A stretch of 64,000 nucleotides of DNA, from the NCBI RefSeq assembly GCF_024355225.1, contig NZ_VCNH01000008.1, forward strand, positions 992,001 to 1,056,000, in the 5' to 3' direction. This document shows, piece after piece, positions 1 to 9,499 of this stretch. The notes under the pieces were generated by a model. That model had not been told where the DNA came from. It saw only the letters and a list, made by a program, of their open reading frames with translations, and searched no databases. Each line of letters begins with the position of its first letter. Within the stretch, counting starts at the first letter, position 1. The position numbers were made by a program, and so were the translations under genes. This DNA comes from Roseovarius sp. M141 (lineage in GTDB: Bacteria > Pseudomonadota > Alphaproteobacteria > Rhodobacterales > Rhodobacteraceae).

Positions 1-423
1 CTGGCGGGGCAGATCACGTTTGCCGTGATCCTGCTGCCTGTTGCGGCGGTCGTGCAAATCGCGTGGTGGGTGCGCGGCGATCGCGCGCTGGCGCGCTCGG
101 GCACCGATCTGGAGACGGCCACCGGCCTTGGTCATATCGGTACGCCCCGCGCGTTCGAGCCACCCCATACCGGCACCAATTACCTGACGCGTGAATTCAT
201 CCACGTGGTCGGGCGCCGTCATGCGCAGAAACTGCGCGCCATCGCCTTTGTGCTGGGCTATCTGCTGCCGATCCTGCTACTGGGGCTGCCATTACCATTG
301 CCGCATGTCGCTGCGGCGCTGGCGGTGCTGAGCCATATCACCGGCATCCTTGCGTCGCGCTGGCTGTTCTTTGCCGAGGCGGAACATGTGGTCGGGCTTT
401 ATTACGGGAAACGCGTAGCATGA
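1..423 (+). CDS. dmsC: DMSO reductase-type membrane anchor subunit (DmsC family), 3' part
   Basis: The frame is open from the left edge, so only the last 140 codons are present. Three hydrophobic stretches are visible (fragment residues about 5-20, 80-100 and 104-120), consistent with the end of the multi-helix DmsC anchor, which binds the molybdopterin/Fe-S subunits of a DMSO-reductase-type enzyme to the inner membrane and passes quinol electrons to them. The C-terminal RWLFFAEA..HVVGLYYG pattern is typical of this family in alphaproteobacteria. The catalytic and Fe-S subunits should lie left of the window. The stop codon overlaps the next start (ATGA). The true substrate cannot be told from this fragment. 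Confidence 0.72.
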   Translation: MAGQITFAVILLPVAAVVQIAWWVRGDRALARSGTDLETATGLGHIGTPRAFEPPHTGTNYLTREFIHVVGRRHAQKLRAIAFVLGYLLPILLLGLPLPLPHVAAALAVLSHITGILASRWLFFAEAEHVVGLYYGKRVA

Positions 424-1580
424 CTGATCGCAAGAATCGCCCCCTGTCGCCCGCCACGCGCCTTGCGCAGGCGCTGCACCATGTCGAAGAGCGCACCGGC
501 GCCGTCGTGCCGCCCATTCAACTCTCGGCGACCTATGCGCGCGGCGCCGATTACGCGCCGCGCCAGCCCTATATCTACCGCCGCGACAGCAACGAGACGA
601 CCGAGCATGCCGAGGCGATCATCGCCGATCTGGAGGGCGCAGCGGCCACCTTGCTGTTCGCGTCGGGCATGTCGGCGGCGGGGGCGGTGCTGGAGTCGCT
701 CGCGCCGGGCGCGCATGTCCTCGCGCCGGGCGTGATGTATCACGGCGTGCTGCAACAGATGCACAAGCATCAGACCACCGGGCGACTTGCCATTACGCAG
801 TATCCTGCGGGTGATCTGGACGCGATGCAGGCCGCCATCCGGCCCGGCCAGACGGCGCTGGTCTGGGTCGAGACGCCGAACAATCCCGACTGGACCGTGA
901 CCGACATCGCAGCGGCGGCCAGGATCGCCCATGACGCAGGCGCACGCCTGATTGCCGATTGCACGGCCACGCCGCCCTGCTGCACGCGGGCGCTGGATCT
1001 GGGGGCCGATATATCGTTCCACTCCGCGACAAAATACCTGAACGGGCATTCCGATGTCACCGCAGGCGCGCTGTCGGTGTGCGAAACAGGTGCGATCTGG
1101 GATGCGATCGCAGATGTGCGCAAACTTCAGGGCACGATCCTGCACAGCTTCGATGCGTGGCTATTGATCCGGGGGATGCGCACGCTGATGCTGCGCGTGG
1201 AGCGGCAGACCGAAAACGCGCTGGCCATCGCGCAGCATTTCGAGGGGCATCCCCTGCTGCAATCGGTGCTCTATCCTGGCCTGCCATCCCATCCGGGGCA
1301 TGGGGTCGCCCTGCGCCAGACGGGGGGCATGTTCGGCGGCATGTTGTCGATCATCACCAAGGGCGGCGAGCAGACGGCCATCGACACCGCCCGCGCCTGC
1401 CGCCTGTTCTATCCCGCCACGTCGCTGGGCGGGGTCGAAAGCCTGATCGAACATCGCAAGACGGTATCGGGCCCCGGCTTTGACGTGCATCCAAACCTTC
1501 TGCGTCTATCCATCGGGATCGAGGACGCGCAGGATCTGATCGACGATCTGGAGCAGGCGCTGACCCACGCTGTCGGATGA
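420..1580 (+). CDS. metC: Cystathionine beta-lyase / Cys-Met metabolism PLP enzyme
   Basis: This 386-residue protein of the Cys/Met-metabolism PLP family (fold type I) would cleave cystathionine to homocysteine, pyruvate and ammonia in methionine synthesis. The PLP lysine is K205 in the motif SATKYLNGHSDV. The N-terminal PPI.LSATY and the RRDSNET..HAEA segment with the downstream GMSA motif are also family signatures. It starts inside the stop of the upstream anchor gene (ATGA), so translation may be coupled although the functions look unrelated. Family members differ in lyase and gamma-synthase activity, and sequence alone does not fully separate them. Length and ending favour the beta-lyase type. 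Confidence 0.85.
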   Translation: MTDRKNRPLSPATRLAQALHHVEERTGAVVPPIQLSATYARGADYAPRQPYIYRRDSNETTEHAEAIIADLEGAAATLLFASGMSAAGAVLESLAPGAHVLAPGVMYHGVLQQMHKHQTTGRLAITQYPAGDLDAMQAAIRPGQTALVWVETPNNPDWTVTDIAAAARIAHDAGARLIADCTATPPCCTRALDLGADISFHSATKYLNGHSDVTAGALSVCETGAIWDAIADVRKLQGTILHSFDAWLLIRGMRTLMLRVERQTENALAIAQHFEGHPLLQSVLYPGLPSHPGHGVALRQTGGMFGGMLSIITKGGEQTAIDTARACRLFYPATSLGGVESLIEHRKTVSGPGFDVHPNLLRLSIGIEDAQDLIDDLEQALTHAVG

Positions 1581-1697
1581 TAGGCACCGGCGGGGCGGTG
1601 CGGAACAAAGGTGGCACATGCGGCCGTCAGGATTGCTTGCCTCCGGTGGATGACTCGGCGTATAAAGTCTGATTGCCAACGATTTGACGTGGATGCG

Positions 1698-2708
1698 ATG
1701 TCACTGGACCTGAAAGACGCTCTCAGCTTTTCGCCCGAACAGATGCGCGGAAACGATGTGTTCGCACATGCGATTCGACACAGCCGTCTGCCTCTGTGCA
1801 TCACCGATCCGACCCGGCCGGACGAGCCGATCATTTTCGCCAATCAGGCGTTTTGCGATCTGACGGGCTATGACGAGGCCGAATTCATCGGCAAGAATTG
1901 CCGCTTTCTTCAGGGCAAAGAGACGACCCGCGCCAGCGTCGAGGCGATCCGCGCTGCGCTGGCATCGAACGAAGTGGCGATGGTCGAGATTGTCAACTAT
2001 CGCAAGAATGGCGAGAAGTTCATCAATGCGTTGCAACTGGGGCCGGTGTTGGACGATGAGGGGCGGCTGATCTTTCGCTTCGGCTCGCAGATGGACATTT
2101 CCGCCGCGCGCGATGCCGACCGGAAAGCGGCGGCGCTGCGCACGTCCGAATTGCTGCACAGGCTCAAGAATATCGTCAACGTGATGTCGGTCGTCATCAA
2201 GATGACAGGCCGGAGCGAAACCGACCCGCAGACATACAGCGACAAGGTGATTGCGCGGCTTGCTGCGCTGGGGCAGACCCATTTCGACACGATGACGGAC
2301 GAGGCGCCCAAGGCGCTGCGATTCGAGCATCTGGCGCGCACCTTGCTGCTGGCCTACGCCCCGCTGGGCGAACGCCAAGTGCGGTTTCACGGCGGCGAGG
2401 TGGAACTGTCGGGCGGTATGGTCACATCGCTGACCCTGCTGTTGCATGAATTGGCGACCAACGCGGTCAAGCATGGCAGCCTTGGCGCCGACGAGGGCCA
2501 TGTGGACCTGTCGTGGAGCGTTTCGGAGGCTGGCGAATTCAGCATGATCTGGCAGGAACGGGGCGGCCCCGAAGTGACGACGCCCTCGCGCGAAAGCGGC
2601 GCCGGCATCGTGGAAAATCTGGTCCGCGCATCTGATGGCGCGCTGCATTTCGACTGGCAGCCCGAGGGGCTGATCGTCACGCTGGATCTGCCGATGGACG
2701 AGGCGTGA
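1698..2708 (+). CDS. LOV-domain blue-light sensor histidine kinase (HWE family)
   Basis: This 336-residue cytosolic kinase has no membrane segment or signal peptide. Residues about 20-135 form a PAS/LOV domain with GKNCRFLQG. C68 is the cysteine that forms the flavin adduct under blue light in LOV proteins. Next comes an HWE-type H-box (HRLKN, H154), the N-box ELATNAVKHG (N255) and the WQE element near residue 285 that names the family. The start at GATG/ATGTCACTG was chosen because the upstream in-frame codons do not resemble a PAS N-cap. No response regulator adjoins it, so its partner is encoded elsewhere. Likely output, by analogy with alphaproteobacterial LOV-HWE kinases, is general stress or lifestyle control. 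That last point is inference. Confidence 0.9.
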   Translation: MSLDLKDALSFSPEQMRGNDVFAHAIRHSRLPLCITDPTRPDEPIIFANQAFCDLTGYDEAEFIGKNCRFLQGKETTRASVEAIRAALASNEVAMVEIVNYRKNGEKFINALQLGPVLDDEGRLIFRFGSQMDISAARDADRKAAALRTSELLHRLKNIVNVMSVVIKMTGRSETDPQTYSDKVIARLAALGQTHFDTMTDEAPKALRFEHLARTLLLAYAPLGERQVRFHGGEVELSGGMVTSLTLLLHELATNAVKHGSLGADEGHVDLSWSVSEAGEFSMIWQERGGPEVTTPSRESGAGIVENLVRASDGALHFDWQPEGLIVTLDLPMDEA

Positions 2709-2742
2709 GGCGCTCGGGCGGCTGATGTGACCGCTGCCCTGC

Positions 2743-3432
2743 TCAGGTATCTACGCCGCCCGCGGTTCCGAACCGGCCTTCGGCCCATTTCGACAGGCGC
2801 AGCATCGGGTAGCAGTAGACGAAATAGAACACTGCGATCAGGCTGTAGATGAACATGATGTCGCCGGGCATCCGCATGATTGCCACTTCGCCCTGACGGG
2901 TCAGTTCGGATATGCCGATGACCGACAGGACCGCCGTGCTTTTGATGACGATGACGTAGATGCTGGCCATTGGCGGGATCGTCAGCTTTAGCGCCTGGGG
3001 CACCACGATATGGCGATAGGTCTGCATCCGGGTCATGCCGACGGACCGTGCCGCTTCGGCCTGACCGCTGGGCACGGCATTGATGGCAGAGGCCACGATT
3101 TCCGTGACATAGCTGGAAGTATAGAGCGACAGCGACACGATCGCCGCCGTATAGCTGTCAAAGGACAGCCACGCGATGCCGGTCGCGGGCAGCACGAAAT
3201 AGACGATGTAGAGCTGCACCAGATAGGGCGAGCCGCGCAGAAGATGCAGGTAGAGGTTGATCACCCCGTTCAGCAGCCGAAAGCCCAGCGTCTTGGCCAC
3301 GCCCAGCACGAAGCCGATCGACGACCCGATGGCGATCGCGATCATCGAGATCTGAAATGTCAGCCACAACCCCTTCAGCATGAAGGGGGACAGGGCGACG
3401 ACGATGTCCCATTTATCGGTGATCCATTCCAT
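2743..3432 (-). CDS. Polar amino-acid ABC transporter permease (second of two)
   Basis: A 229-residue inner-membrane permease of the HisM/GlnP/ArtM type with about five hydrophobic helices. The EAA loop for the ATPase reads EAARSVGMTRMQTYRHIVVPQA (split: EAARSVGMT then RMQTYRHIVVPQA) at about residues 135-156. It is the last gene of a five-gene operon read leftward from the dapF-like gene, 12 bp after the paired permease. The two permeases should form a heterodimer that, with the ATPase and the periplasmic binding protein, imports a polar amino acid or opine. The substrate cannot be deduced. Confidence 0.87.
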   Translation of the reverse strand: MEWITDKWDIVVALSPFMLKGLWLTFQISMIAIAIGSSIGFVLGVAKTLGFRLLNGVINLYLHLLRGSPYLVQLYIVYFVLPATGIAWLSFDSYTAAIVSLSLYTSSYVTEIVASAINAVPSGQAEAARSVGMTRMQTYRHIVVPQALKLTIPPMASIYVIVIKSTAVLSVIGISELTRQGEVAIMRMPGDIMFIYSLIAVFYFVYCYPMLRLSKWAEGRFGTAGGVDT

Positions 3433-3444
3433 GCGCGGTCCCCC

Positions 3445-4137
3445 TCAATTCGCCTGCCAGGCGCTGCCGCCCAGACGGTTCTGGACGATGCCCGACAACA
3501 CCAGCATCATCGCGTAGATCGCCAGATAACACACGGCGACGGTGACATAGCTTTCGGTCGCCACCACCGTTTCGGAAAACATCAGCAGCCCCGCGCCCAG
3601 CAGTTCGAACACCGCGATGATGCTGAGCAGTGACGTATCCTTGATCAGCACCGCGGTCTGTCCCAACAGAGGCGGCATCACGTTGGCGATGGCCTGCGGC
3701 AGGGTGATATGGCGCATCGTCTGGCGCGGCGTCATGCCGGTCGACAGCGCGCCCTCGATCTGGCCGCGCGCGACCGATCCGATACCGGCACGGATGATTT
3801 CGCCCATATAGGGCGAGGTGTGCAGCGTGAGCGCGATGATGCCTGACTGAACCTCGTCAAACAGCATACCGGCGGGCATGATCGACGGAAGGCCGTAATA
3901 GACCAGATAGATCTGCACCAGCAGCGGTGTCGCCCGGATGAATTGGATATAGCCCGCAACCGGGCGCCACAGCAGCGGATTTTTCGACATGCGCGCCAGC
4001 GCCAGCAGCGTGCCGAACATCAGCGACAGCACAAGGCACACGGCGGAAATCCACAGCGTCTGCCAGATGCCTTGCGCAAAGACATCGGCATATTCCGACA
4101 CCAGCCGGAGATTGAAATAATTCTGAAGCCACATCAT
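3445..4137 (-). CDS. Polar amino-acid ABC transporter permease (first of two)
   Basis: A 230-residue permease homologous to its downstream neighbour, with an N-terminal periplasmic/amphipathic stretch and about five membrane helices. The EAA-type loop EGALSTGMTPRQTMRHI lies at about residues 130-147. Two adjacent ATG codons open the gene, and either could be used. It lies between the solute-binding protein gene and the second permease on the same strand, in the standard order of a family-3 solute-binding ABC importer. It is expected to form the channel together with the other permease. Confidence 0.87.
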   Translation of the reverse strand: MMWLQNYFNLRLVSEYADVFAQGIWQTLWISAVCLVLSLMFGTLLALARMSKNPLLWRPVAGYIQFIRATPLLVQIYLVYYGLPSIMPAGMLFDEVQSGIIALTLHTSPYMGEIIRAGIGSVARGQIEGALSTGMTPRQTMRHITLPQAIANVMPPLLGQTAVLIKDTSLLSIIAVFELLGAGLLMFSETVVATESYVTVAVCYLAIYAMMLVLSGIVQNRLGGSAWQAN

Positions 4138-4225
4138 CGGCGGGGGGCGGTCCTGTGTGTCATGTCAGAGTGTATGCTTGTGTTTGGACAGGGCAGGGAC
4201 ACGGCTGCGCCCCTGCCCGTATTCA

Positions 4226-5023
4226 TCACTTGTGGTCGGCTTCCCAATCAGTGGAGTTCCACCAGTAGGTGACCTTTTCGTCCAGCCGTCCATCAATGCG
4301 GATCAGGCGCATGTAGTTGTCGAGACTGTTCAGCAGATGCACCGAATCCGGGCGCACGGCAAAGCCCAGCGGTTCGCGGTTCAACTCGCCGTCGATCTGA
4401 ACCAGACCGTCGATCGATGACATGAACCCCGAAAGGGTTGCCTTGTCAGTCACGCCCGCGGATGCGCGGCCCGACATGACTGCCTGAACCGCCTGCGCGG
4501 TCCCGCCCGAAAATTCCTTTAGCTCGGCGTCCGGCAGGAATTTGCGCGCGGCGGCGGCGTAGGACGATGCCTGCGTGGCGGCCAGTGAGATGTCAGGCTT
4601 GTTCAGGTCCTCCCAGTTGGCATAGTCATGGCCTTCCTTGGCGAAGGCGACTGTTTCGGCAAAGAAAACCGGCTCGGTAAACATGATCTGCATGCTGCGC
4701 TGGGCGGTCGGTGTCATGTCGGCGGCGATGAAATCAGCCTTGCCCGAGGTCAGGGCCGGGATCAGGCCCTTCCAGTCATAATCCTGCACGACCAGCTTGA
4801 CGCCCATGTCGTCAGCCATCATCTGCGCCAGTTCGATGGCAAGGCCGGTGCGCTCGCCGTTCTTGTCGACAAAGCTGACGGGCGGGCCCTGCGTCTGCAC
4901 GGCGATGGTGATTTCGCCGGTGCGCACGATCTTTTCCATCGTGGTTTCGGCCAGCGATACGGTTGCTGTCGCGGCCATGACGGCGCCGCCGATCAGGCCC
5001 GATATAAGGGATTTCAGTTTCAT
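4226..5023 (-). CDS. Periplasmic amino-acid-binding protein of the ABC importer (SBP family 3)
   Basis: A 265-residue exported protein with a clear Sec signal (lysine-containing n-region, hydrophobic core, cleavage after SLA near residue 25). The body follows the family-3 solute-binding pattern: G.ltiAvq..gpP.sf.d.nGe.tGlaiELA near residues 35-70, and KADFIAADMT.T.QR at about residues 114-130 in the hinge region. It captures the substrate and delivers it to the two permeases. An ATPase gene lies upstream and the permeases downstream in one operon. Coupling to an epimerase gene hints at a substrate with D/L or meso isomers, but the binding pocket cannot be read here. Confidence 0.88.
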   Translation of the reverse strand: MKLKSLISGLIGGAVMAATATVSLAETTMEKIVRTGEITIAVQTQGPPVSFVDKNGERTGLAIELAQMMADDMGVKLVVQDYDWKGLIPALTSGKADFIAADMTPTAQRSMQIMFTEPVFFAETVAFAKEGHDYANWEDLNKPDISLAATQASSYAAAARKFLPDAELKEFSGGTAQAVQAVMSGRASAGVTDKATLSGFMSSIDGLVQIDGELNREPLGFAVRPDSVHLLNSLDNYMRLIRIDGRLDEKVTYWWNSTDWEADHK

Positions 5024-5050
5024 TATTGTTGTCCTCCTTGGTTGGTCATT

Positions 5051-5800
5051 TTACAGGATCTGACTTAGGAAATGCTGTGCCCTGTCGGTCTGTGGATTGT
5101 CGAAAAACGCCGCCGGCGTGTTTTCCTCGATGATGGCGCCGCCATCCATAAAGATCACCCGATCCGCCGCCTCGCGGGCAAACCCCATCTCATGCGTGAC
5201 GACGGCCATGGTCATGCCCTCGGCGGCAAGGGCGCGCATTTGTTCCAGCACGCCGCCGACGGTTTCGGGGTCCAGCGCCGATGTCGCCTCGTCGAACAGC
5301 ATCACCTTGGGCTTCATCGCCAATGACCGCGCGATGGCGATGCGCTGTTGCTGGCCGCCCGACAGCATGACGGGATAGCTGCCCTCCTGATCGGGCAGGC
5401 CGACCTTTTTCAGCAAATCGCGCGCGATGGCCTCGGCCTCGGGGCGTTTGCGCCTGGCCACGATGATCTGCGGCAGGACGATGTTTTCCAGCGCGGTCTT
5501 GTGCTGGAACAGGTTGAAGTGCTGGAACACCATGCCGACCTCGGCGCGCAGCCGGTTGATATCCGTCTTCTTGGACGTCACCTCGACCCCGTCGATCACG
5601 ATGCGCCCGCTGTCGACGGGTTGCAGACCGTTCAGCGCGCGCAGCAGCGTGGATTTTCCCGACCCTGACGGCCCGATGATCACGACGACCTCGCCCCGGT
5701 CGATGGTGGCGCTGACATTGTCCAGCGCGCGCACGTCGGCGCGGGCCTTCATGTGATAGGTCTTGCTGACCCCTTCGATGACGATCATCGGCTCGCTCAT
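5051..5800 (-). CDS. Polar amino-acid ABC transporter ATP-binding protein
   Basis: A 249-residue ABC ATPase. Walker A is GPSGSGKST (about residues 43-51), the Q-loop follows, the signature LSGGQQQR lies near residues 145-152, Walker B is [12 protein letters not shown] (about 165-176), and the H-loop is VVTHEMGFA. Overall it matches the GlnQ/HisP group that powers family-3 importers. The start codon overlaps the stop of the dapF-like gene (ATGA), so the two are translationally coupled. The binding protein and both permeases follow on the same strand. Confidence 0.92.
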   Translation of the reverse strand: MSEPMIVIEGVSKTYHMKARADVRALDNVSATIDRGEVVVIIGPSGSGKSTLLRALNGLQPVDSGRIVIDGVEVTSKKTDINRLRAEVGMVFQHFNLFQHKTALENIVLPQIIVARRKRPEAEAIARDLLKKVGLPDQEGSYPVMLSGGQQQRIAIARSLAMKPKVMLFDEATSALDPETVGGVLEQMRALAAEGMTMAVVTHEMGFAREAADRVIFMDGGAIIEENTPAAFFDNPQTDRAQHFLSQIL

Positions 5801-6663
5801 GTCGTCCTTTCCATGTCGCGGGGCAGGTGCCCCCTGAAAGAATAGGCCACCGGCCCGGTCATGACGGCGCTGCCGTCCTCGTCAATGTCGATCGTCACGG
5901 CGCCTGCGCCCATCTGAACCCGAACCGGCCCGATGTCCACCAGACCTCGCATTTGCGCGGCACGCACGGCCACGCACGCGCCGGTGCCGCAGGCCCCGGT
6001 CAGCATGCCGGGCCGTTCATATACCTGCAAGCGGATAAGTGCCGGTCCCAGCACCTCGGCCAGCCCGACATTCACCTGATCGGGAAACAGCGGGTCGGTC
6101 AGCACCGGATGGGCCAGTACCGCGACATCCAGAGACGGCAGGTCGTCGACGAAAAATGTCACATGCGGATTGCCGATCCACGACGCCACGCCGTGCACCA
6201 GCGGTCCGTGCTCCAAGGGCAGATCCAGCGTGTCCACCGCGCGGGCCAGCGGAAAGCTGCGCCAGTCATGTGCGACGCGCCCCATTTGCACAGACACCTC
6301 CAGCGCCCCGGCGCGCGCGCAGCGCAGAAGGCCCGCGCCCGTCTCCAACGTCACTGCGTCGGTGCCGGCCTCCTGCATCAGAAGCCATGCGGCGCAGCGG
6401 GTGGCGTTGCCGCAGGCGCCCACCTCGCGCCCGTCGATATTGAGGATGCGCAGATAGGCATCGCCGCGCTGGGACGGGACGATCACCAACAATTGATCGC
6501 CCCCCACCCCGACCTGCACATCGCAGATATCCGCAATCTCGGTCGCGTCCGGCGCGTAGGGCACATGGCGGGCGTCGATGATGACAAAGTGATTGCGCAG
6601 CCCATGCATCTTGACGAAGGGCCGCCCATCACCGGGCAGGGCGCTGCTCCAGGGCTGTGTCAT
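5797..6663 (-). CDS. dapF: Diaminopimelate epimerase-type protein heading an amino-acid importer operon
   Basis: This 288-residue protein has the DapF two-lobed pattern. The first catalytic cysteine is in GACGNATRC (about residue 83) and the second in [10 protein letters not shown] (about residue 228). [20 protein letters not shown] and VYERPG are the substrate-contact segments. DapF interconverts LL- and meso-diaminopimelate for lysine and peptidoglycan synthesis. Here the gene is not with lysine-pathway genes: its stop overlaps the start of an ABC ATPase gene (ATGA) and it leads the operon. I infer it may be a second, scavenging or racemising copy acting on the imported amino acid. It could equally be the only dapF. 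The usual GLGND is GLRNH here. Confidence 0.78.
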   Translation of the reverse strand: MTQPWSSALPGDGRPFVKMHGLRNHFVIIDARHVPYAPDATEIADICDVQVGVGGDQLLVIVPSQRGDAYLRILNIDGREVGACGNATRCAAWLLMQEAGTDAVTLETGAGLLRCARAGALEVSVQMGRVAHDWRSFPLARAVDTLDLPLEHGPLVHGVASWIGNPHVTFFVDDLPSLDVAVLAHPVLTDPLFPDQVNVGLAEVLGPALIRLQVYERPGMLTGACGTGACVAVRAAQMRGLVDIGPVRVQMGAGAVTIDIDEDGSAVMTGPVAYSFRGHLPRDMERTT

Positions 6664-6777
6664 CGCTATGTCGCCCTTTCGGATGGTTGATGCCGGGGCA
6701 TGGCCGACGCCGCCCTCGCCGCACTATCGCGGCAGGGCGCATTCAATGCAAGATTCGCGAATGAGACGGCAGGGCAG

Positions 6778-6799
6778 CTTTTCTTGGTGAAAATACCCG
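6778..6799 (-). repeat. Dispersed intergenic motif, copy 1 (minus orientation)
   Basis: On the minus strand this reads GGGTATTTTCACCAAGAAAAG, between the divergent dapF-like and cmk genes. It shares the GTATTT..(6-8)..AAGAWGAA/AACGATGAA layout with three other intergenic copies in this window and lies about 115 bp before the dapF-like start in the same orientation. It is the most divergent copy. A promoter or transcript-processing role is inference. Confidence 0.4.
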
Positions 6800-6906
6800 A
6801 ATTTCGGCAGGACCAACACCCACCACCGGTCTGGTTCGCGCATCCACTGCTTGAGCCGCCGCGCAGCTTCCTCTACCGATGCGCACAGACAGCGGGCGAG
6901 GCGCAT

Positions 6907-7518
6907 ATGACTTTCACAATCGCAATCGACGGACCGGCAGCGGCGGGCAAGGGCACGGTAGGGCGTCTTCTGGCGGCGCGTTTCGGCTTTGCGCATCTGG
7001 ATACGGGGTTGCTCTACCGCGCGACGGGACGGCGCACGCTGGACGGGATCGATGCGGTCGAAGCCGCGCGGACCCTCGAACGCGCCGATCTGGAGGCGCC
7101 GGACCTGCGCACCCCCGAGGTGGGACAGGCCGCCAGCCGCGTTGCCGCGATTCCCGAGGTGCGCCAGGCGCTGATCGACTTTCAGCGCGCCTTTGCCAGC
7201 CGGTCGGGCGGCGCGGTGCTGGACGGGCGCGATATCGGCACGGTCATCTGCCCCGAGGCCGAGGTCAAGCTGTACGTCACCGCCACGGATGACGTGCGCG
7301 CCGCGCGCCGCCTGACCGAACTGACCGGCGTGGGCCACGACATCACCTATCAGGAGGTGCTACAGGATCTGCGCCTGCGCGATGCCCGCGACAGCGCCCG
7401 CTCAGCCGCGCCGCTGAAACCGGCCGAGGATGCGATCCTGCTGGATACGTCCCTGTTGACGATCGAACAGGCCGTCGCCGCCGCCATCGCCGAGGTCGAG
7501 CGCGTGCAGCGCGGCTGA
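6907..7518 (+). CDS. cmk: Cytidylate kinase
   Basis: A 203-residue P-loop nucleoside monophosphate kinase that phosphorylates CMP and dCMP. The ATP loop is [10 protein letters not shown] (about residues 8-17), followed by [20 protein letters not shown] at about 117-127 and [10 protein letters not shown] near 158-167. The start at ATGACTTTC is preceded by GGGCGAGG. Upstream in-frame codons do not look conserved. In related genomes aroA often precedes cmk, but here the neighbour is the divergent dapF-like gene. rpsA follows, as in many proteobacteria. Confidence 0.92.
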   Translation: MTFTIAIDGPAAAGKGTVGRLLAARFGFAHLDTGLLYRATGRRTLDGIDAVEAARTLERADLEAPDLRTPEVGQAASRVAAIPEVRQALIDFQRAFASRSGGAVLDGRDIGTVICPEAEVKLYVTATDDVRAARRLTELTGVGHDITYQEVLQDLRLRDARDSARSAAPLKPAEDAILLDTSLLTIEQAVAAAIAEVERVQRG

Positions 7519-7760
7519 CCACATACCCTGATCCGGGGCGCCCTGATCCGGGGCGCACGCCCTTGTCATCCGGGCCCGGCTGAAATATACGCGCGCCTGT
7601 CACCAAGGCGGTATCTGCCGCAAATCCGAAAGAATCGAGCAGGGCCTGTTTCACCGGGTCCTCTTTCCGTGTTTTGCCCATCGCCCGACCAACGAAACCT
7701 CAAGACCGGCGGAGACAACCGCACGGCCCGAAAAAACCGTATAAAGGAATCCGAGACCAC

Positions 7761-9443
7761 ATGGCTCAGAACACATCTATGGAGGAATTCGAAGCCCTCC
7801 TGAACGAAAGCTTCGAAATGGACACGCCCGATGAGGGCACAGTCGTCAAGGGCAAGGTCATCGCTGTCGAAGCGGGCCAGGCCATCATCGACGTCGGCTA
7901 CAAGATGGAAGGCCGCGTCGATCTGAAAGAATTCGCAGATCCCGGCGAGCAGCCGAACATCAATGTCGGCGACGAAGTCGAAGTCTTCCTGCGCTCGGCC
8001 GAAAACTCGCGCGGCGAAGCCGTCATCAGCCGCGAGATGGCCCGCCGCGAGGAAGCCTGGGATCGCCTGGAGAAGGCATACGCCGCAGAAGAGCGCGTCG
8101 AAGGCGCCATCTTTGGCCGCGTCAAGGGCGGCTTCACCGTGGATCTGGGCGGCGCCGTTGCGTTCCTGCCCGGCTCTCAGGTCGATGTGCGCCCGGTGCG
8201 CGATGCCGGTCCGCTGATGGGTCTCAAGCAGCCGTTCCAGATCCTGAAAATGGACCGCCGTCGGGGCAACATCGTGGTTTCGCGTCGCGCGATCCTCGAA
8301 GAATCCCGCGCCGAGCAGCGCGCAGAAGTCATCGGCAACCTGACCGAAGGTCAGAATGTCGACGGCGTCGTCAAGAACATCACGGAATACGGCGCATTCG
8401 TCGATCTGGGCGGTGTTGACGGCCTGCTGCACGTCACCGACATGGCATGGCGCCGCGTGAACCACCCGTCCGAGATCCTCGCCATCGGCGAGACGGTCAA
8501 GGTTCAGGTAATCAAGATCAACAAGGAAACCCACCGTATTTCCCTGGGCATGAAGCAGCTTCAGGAAGATCCGTGGGATCTGGTCGCCACCAAGTACCCG
8601 CTGGAATCCACCCATACGGGCCGCGTGACGAACATCACCGATTACGGTGCATTCGTCGAGCTGGAGCCGGGCGTCGAAGGTCTGGTTCACGTCAGCGAAA
8701 TGTCCTGGACCAAGAAGAACGTCCACCCCGGCAAGATCGTGTCGACCTCTCAGGAAGTCGAAGTCATGGTGCTGGAAATCGACGGCGCCAAGCGGCGGGT
8801 CAGCCTGGGTCTCAAGCAGACCATGCGTAACCCGTGGGAAGTGTTTGCAGAAACACACCCCGAGGGCACCGAGGTCGAGGGCGAGGTCAAGAACATCACC
8901 GAATTCGGTCTGTTCATCGGCCTCGAAGGCGAGATCGACGGCATGGTTCACCTCAGCGACATCAGCTGGGACGAGCGCGGCGAAGATGCGATCCAGAACT
9001 ACCGCAAGGGCGATGTGGTTCAGGCGGTTGTCTCCGAGGTCGACACCGACAAGGAGCGTATTTCGCTTTCGATCAAGAACCTGGGCGGCGACAAGTTCGC
9101 CGAGGCGGTCGGCGGCGTGAAGCGCGGCGCGATCATCACCGTTGCGGTGACCTCGATCGAGGATGGCGGAATCGAAGTGGAATATGAGGGCATGAAATCC
9201 TTCATCCGCCGCTCCGACCTGTCGCGTGACCGTGCCGAGCAGCGCCCCGAGCGGTTCTCGGTCGGTGACAAGGTCGACGTGCGCGTGACCAACGTGGATG
9301 CCAAATCGCACCGTTTGGGTCTGTCGATCAAGGCCCGCGAGATCGCAGAAGAGAAAGAAGCCGTGGAACAGTACGGCTCTTCCGCTTCGGGCGCATCGCT
9401 GGGCGATATCCTGGGTGCAGCGCTGAAGTCCGACGACAGCTGA
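7761..9443 (+). CDS. rpsA: 30S ribosomal protein S1
   Basis: A 560-residue protein made of six S1/OB RNA-binding domains, recognised by repeated NITEYGAFVDLGGVDGL / NITDYGAFVELEPGVEG / NITEFGLFIGLEGEIDG segments. S1 helps the small subunit bind mRNA and start translation. The ATGGCTCAGAAC start follows AAAGGA and gives the usual alphaproteobacterial N-terminus with acidic patches (MEEFEALLNESFEMD). A strong intrinsic terminator follows the stop. In many relatives ihfB comes next, but it is not visible here. Confidence 0.97.
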   Translation: MAQNTSMEEFEALLNESFEMDTPDEGTVVKGKVIAVEAGQAIIDVGYKMEGRVDLKEFADPGEQPNINVGDEVEVFLRSAENSRGEAVISREMARREEAWDRLEKAYAAEERVEGAIFGRVKGGFTVDLGGAVAFLPGSQVDVRPVRDAGPLMGLKQPFQILKMDRRRGNIVVSRRAILEESRAEQRAEVIGNLTEGQNVDGVVKNITEYGAFVDLGGVDGLLHVTDMAWRRVNHPSEILAIGETVKVQVIKINKETHRISLGMKQLQEDPWDLVATKYPLESTHTGRVTNITDYGAFVELEPGVEGLVHVSEMSWTKKNVHPGKIVSTSQEVEVMVLEIDGAKRRVSLGLKQTMRNPWEVFAETHPEGTEVEGEVKNITEFGLFIGLEGEIDGMVHLSDISWDERGEDAIQNYRKGDVVQAVVSEVDTDKERISLSIKNLGGDKFAEAVGGVKRGAIITVAVTSIEDGGIEVEYEGMKSFIRRSDLSRDRAEQRPERFSVGDKVDVRVTNVDAKSHRLGLSIKAREIAEEKEAVEQYGSSASGASLGDILGAALKSDDS

Positions 9444-9472
9444 CCGCACGCCTCAGGGCATGACCTGATGAC

Positions 9473-9499
9473 GGCCCCGCAGGAAACTGCGGGGCCTTT
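9473..9499 (+). terminator. Rho-independent terminator of rpsA
   Basis: A perfect 10-bp GC-rich stem (GGCCCCGCAG / CTGCGGGGCC) closed by a GAAA tetraloop, then TTTGTCATT. It starts about 30 bp after the rpsA stop codon, as expected for the end of the cmk-rpsA transcript. Confidence 0.9.

Noticed and set aside
402..1145. Long open frame on the minus strand opposite metC
   Set aside because: It is a mirror of metC in GC-rich DNA: no ribosome-binding site, no family features, and arginine/glycine-heavy text.
7566..9449. 627-codon minus-strand frame opposite rpsA
   Set aside because: Its length comes from the codon bias of rpsA on the other strand; the plus-strand S1 domains are unmistakable.
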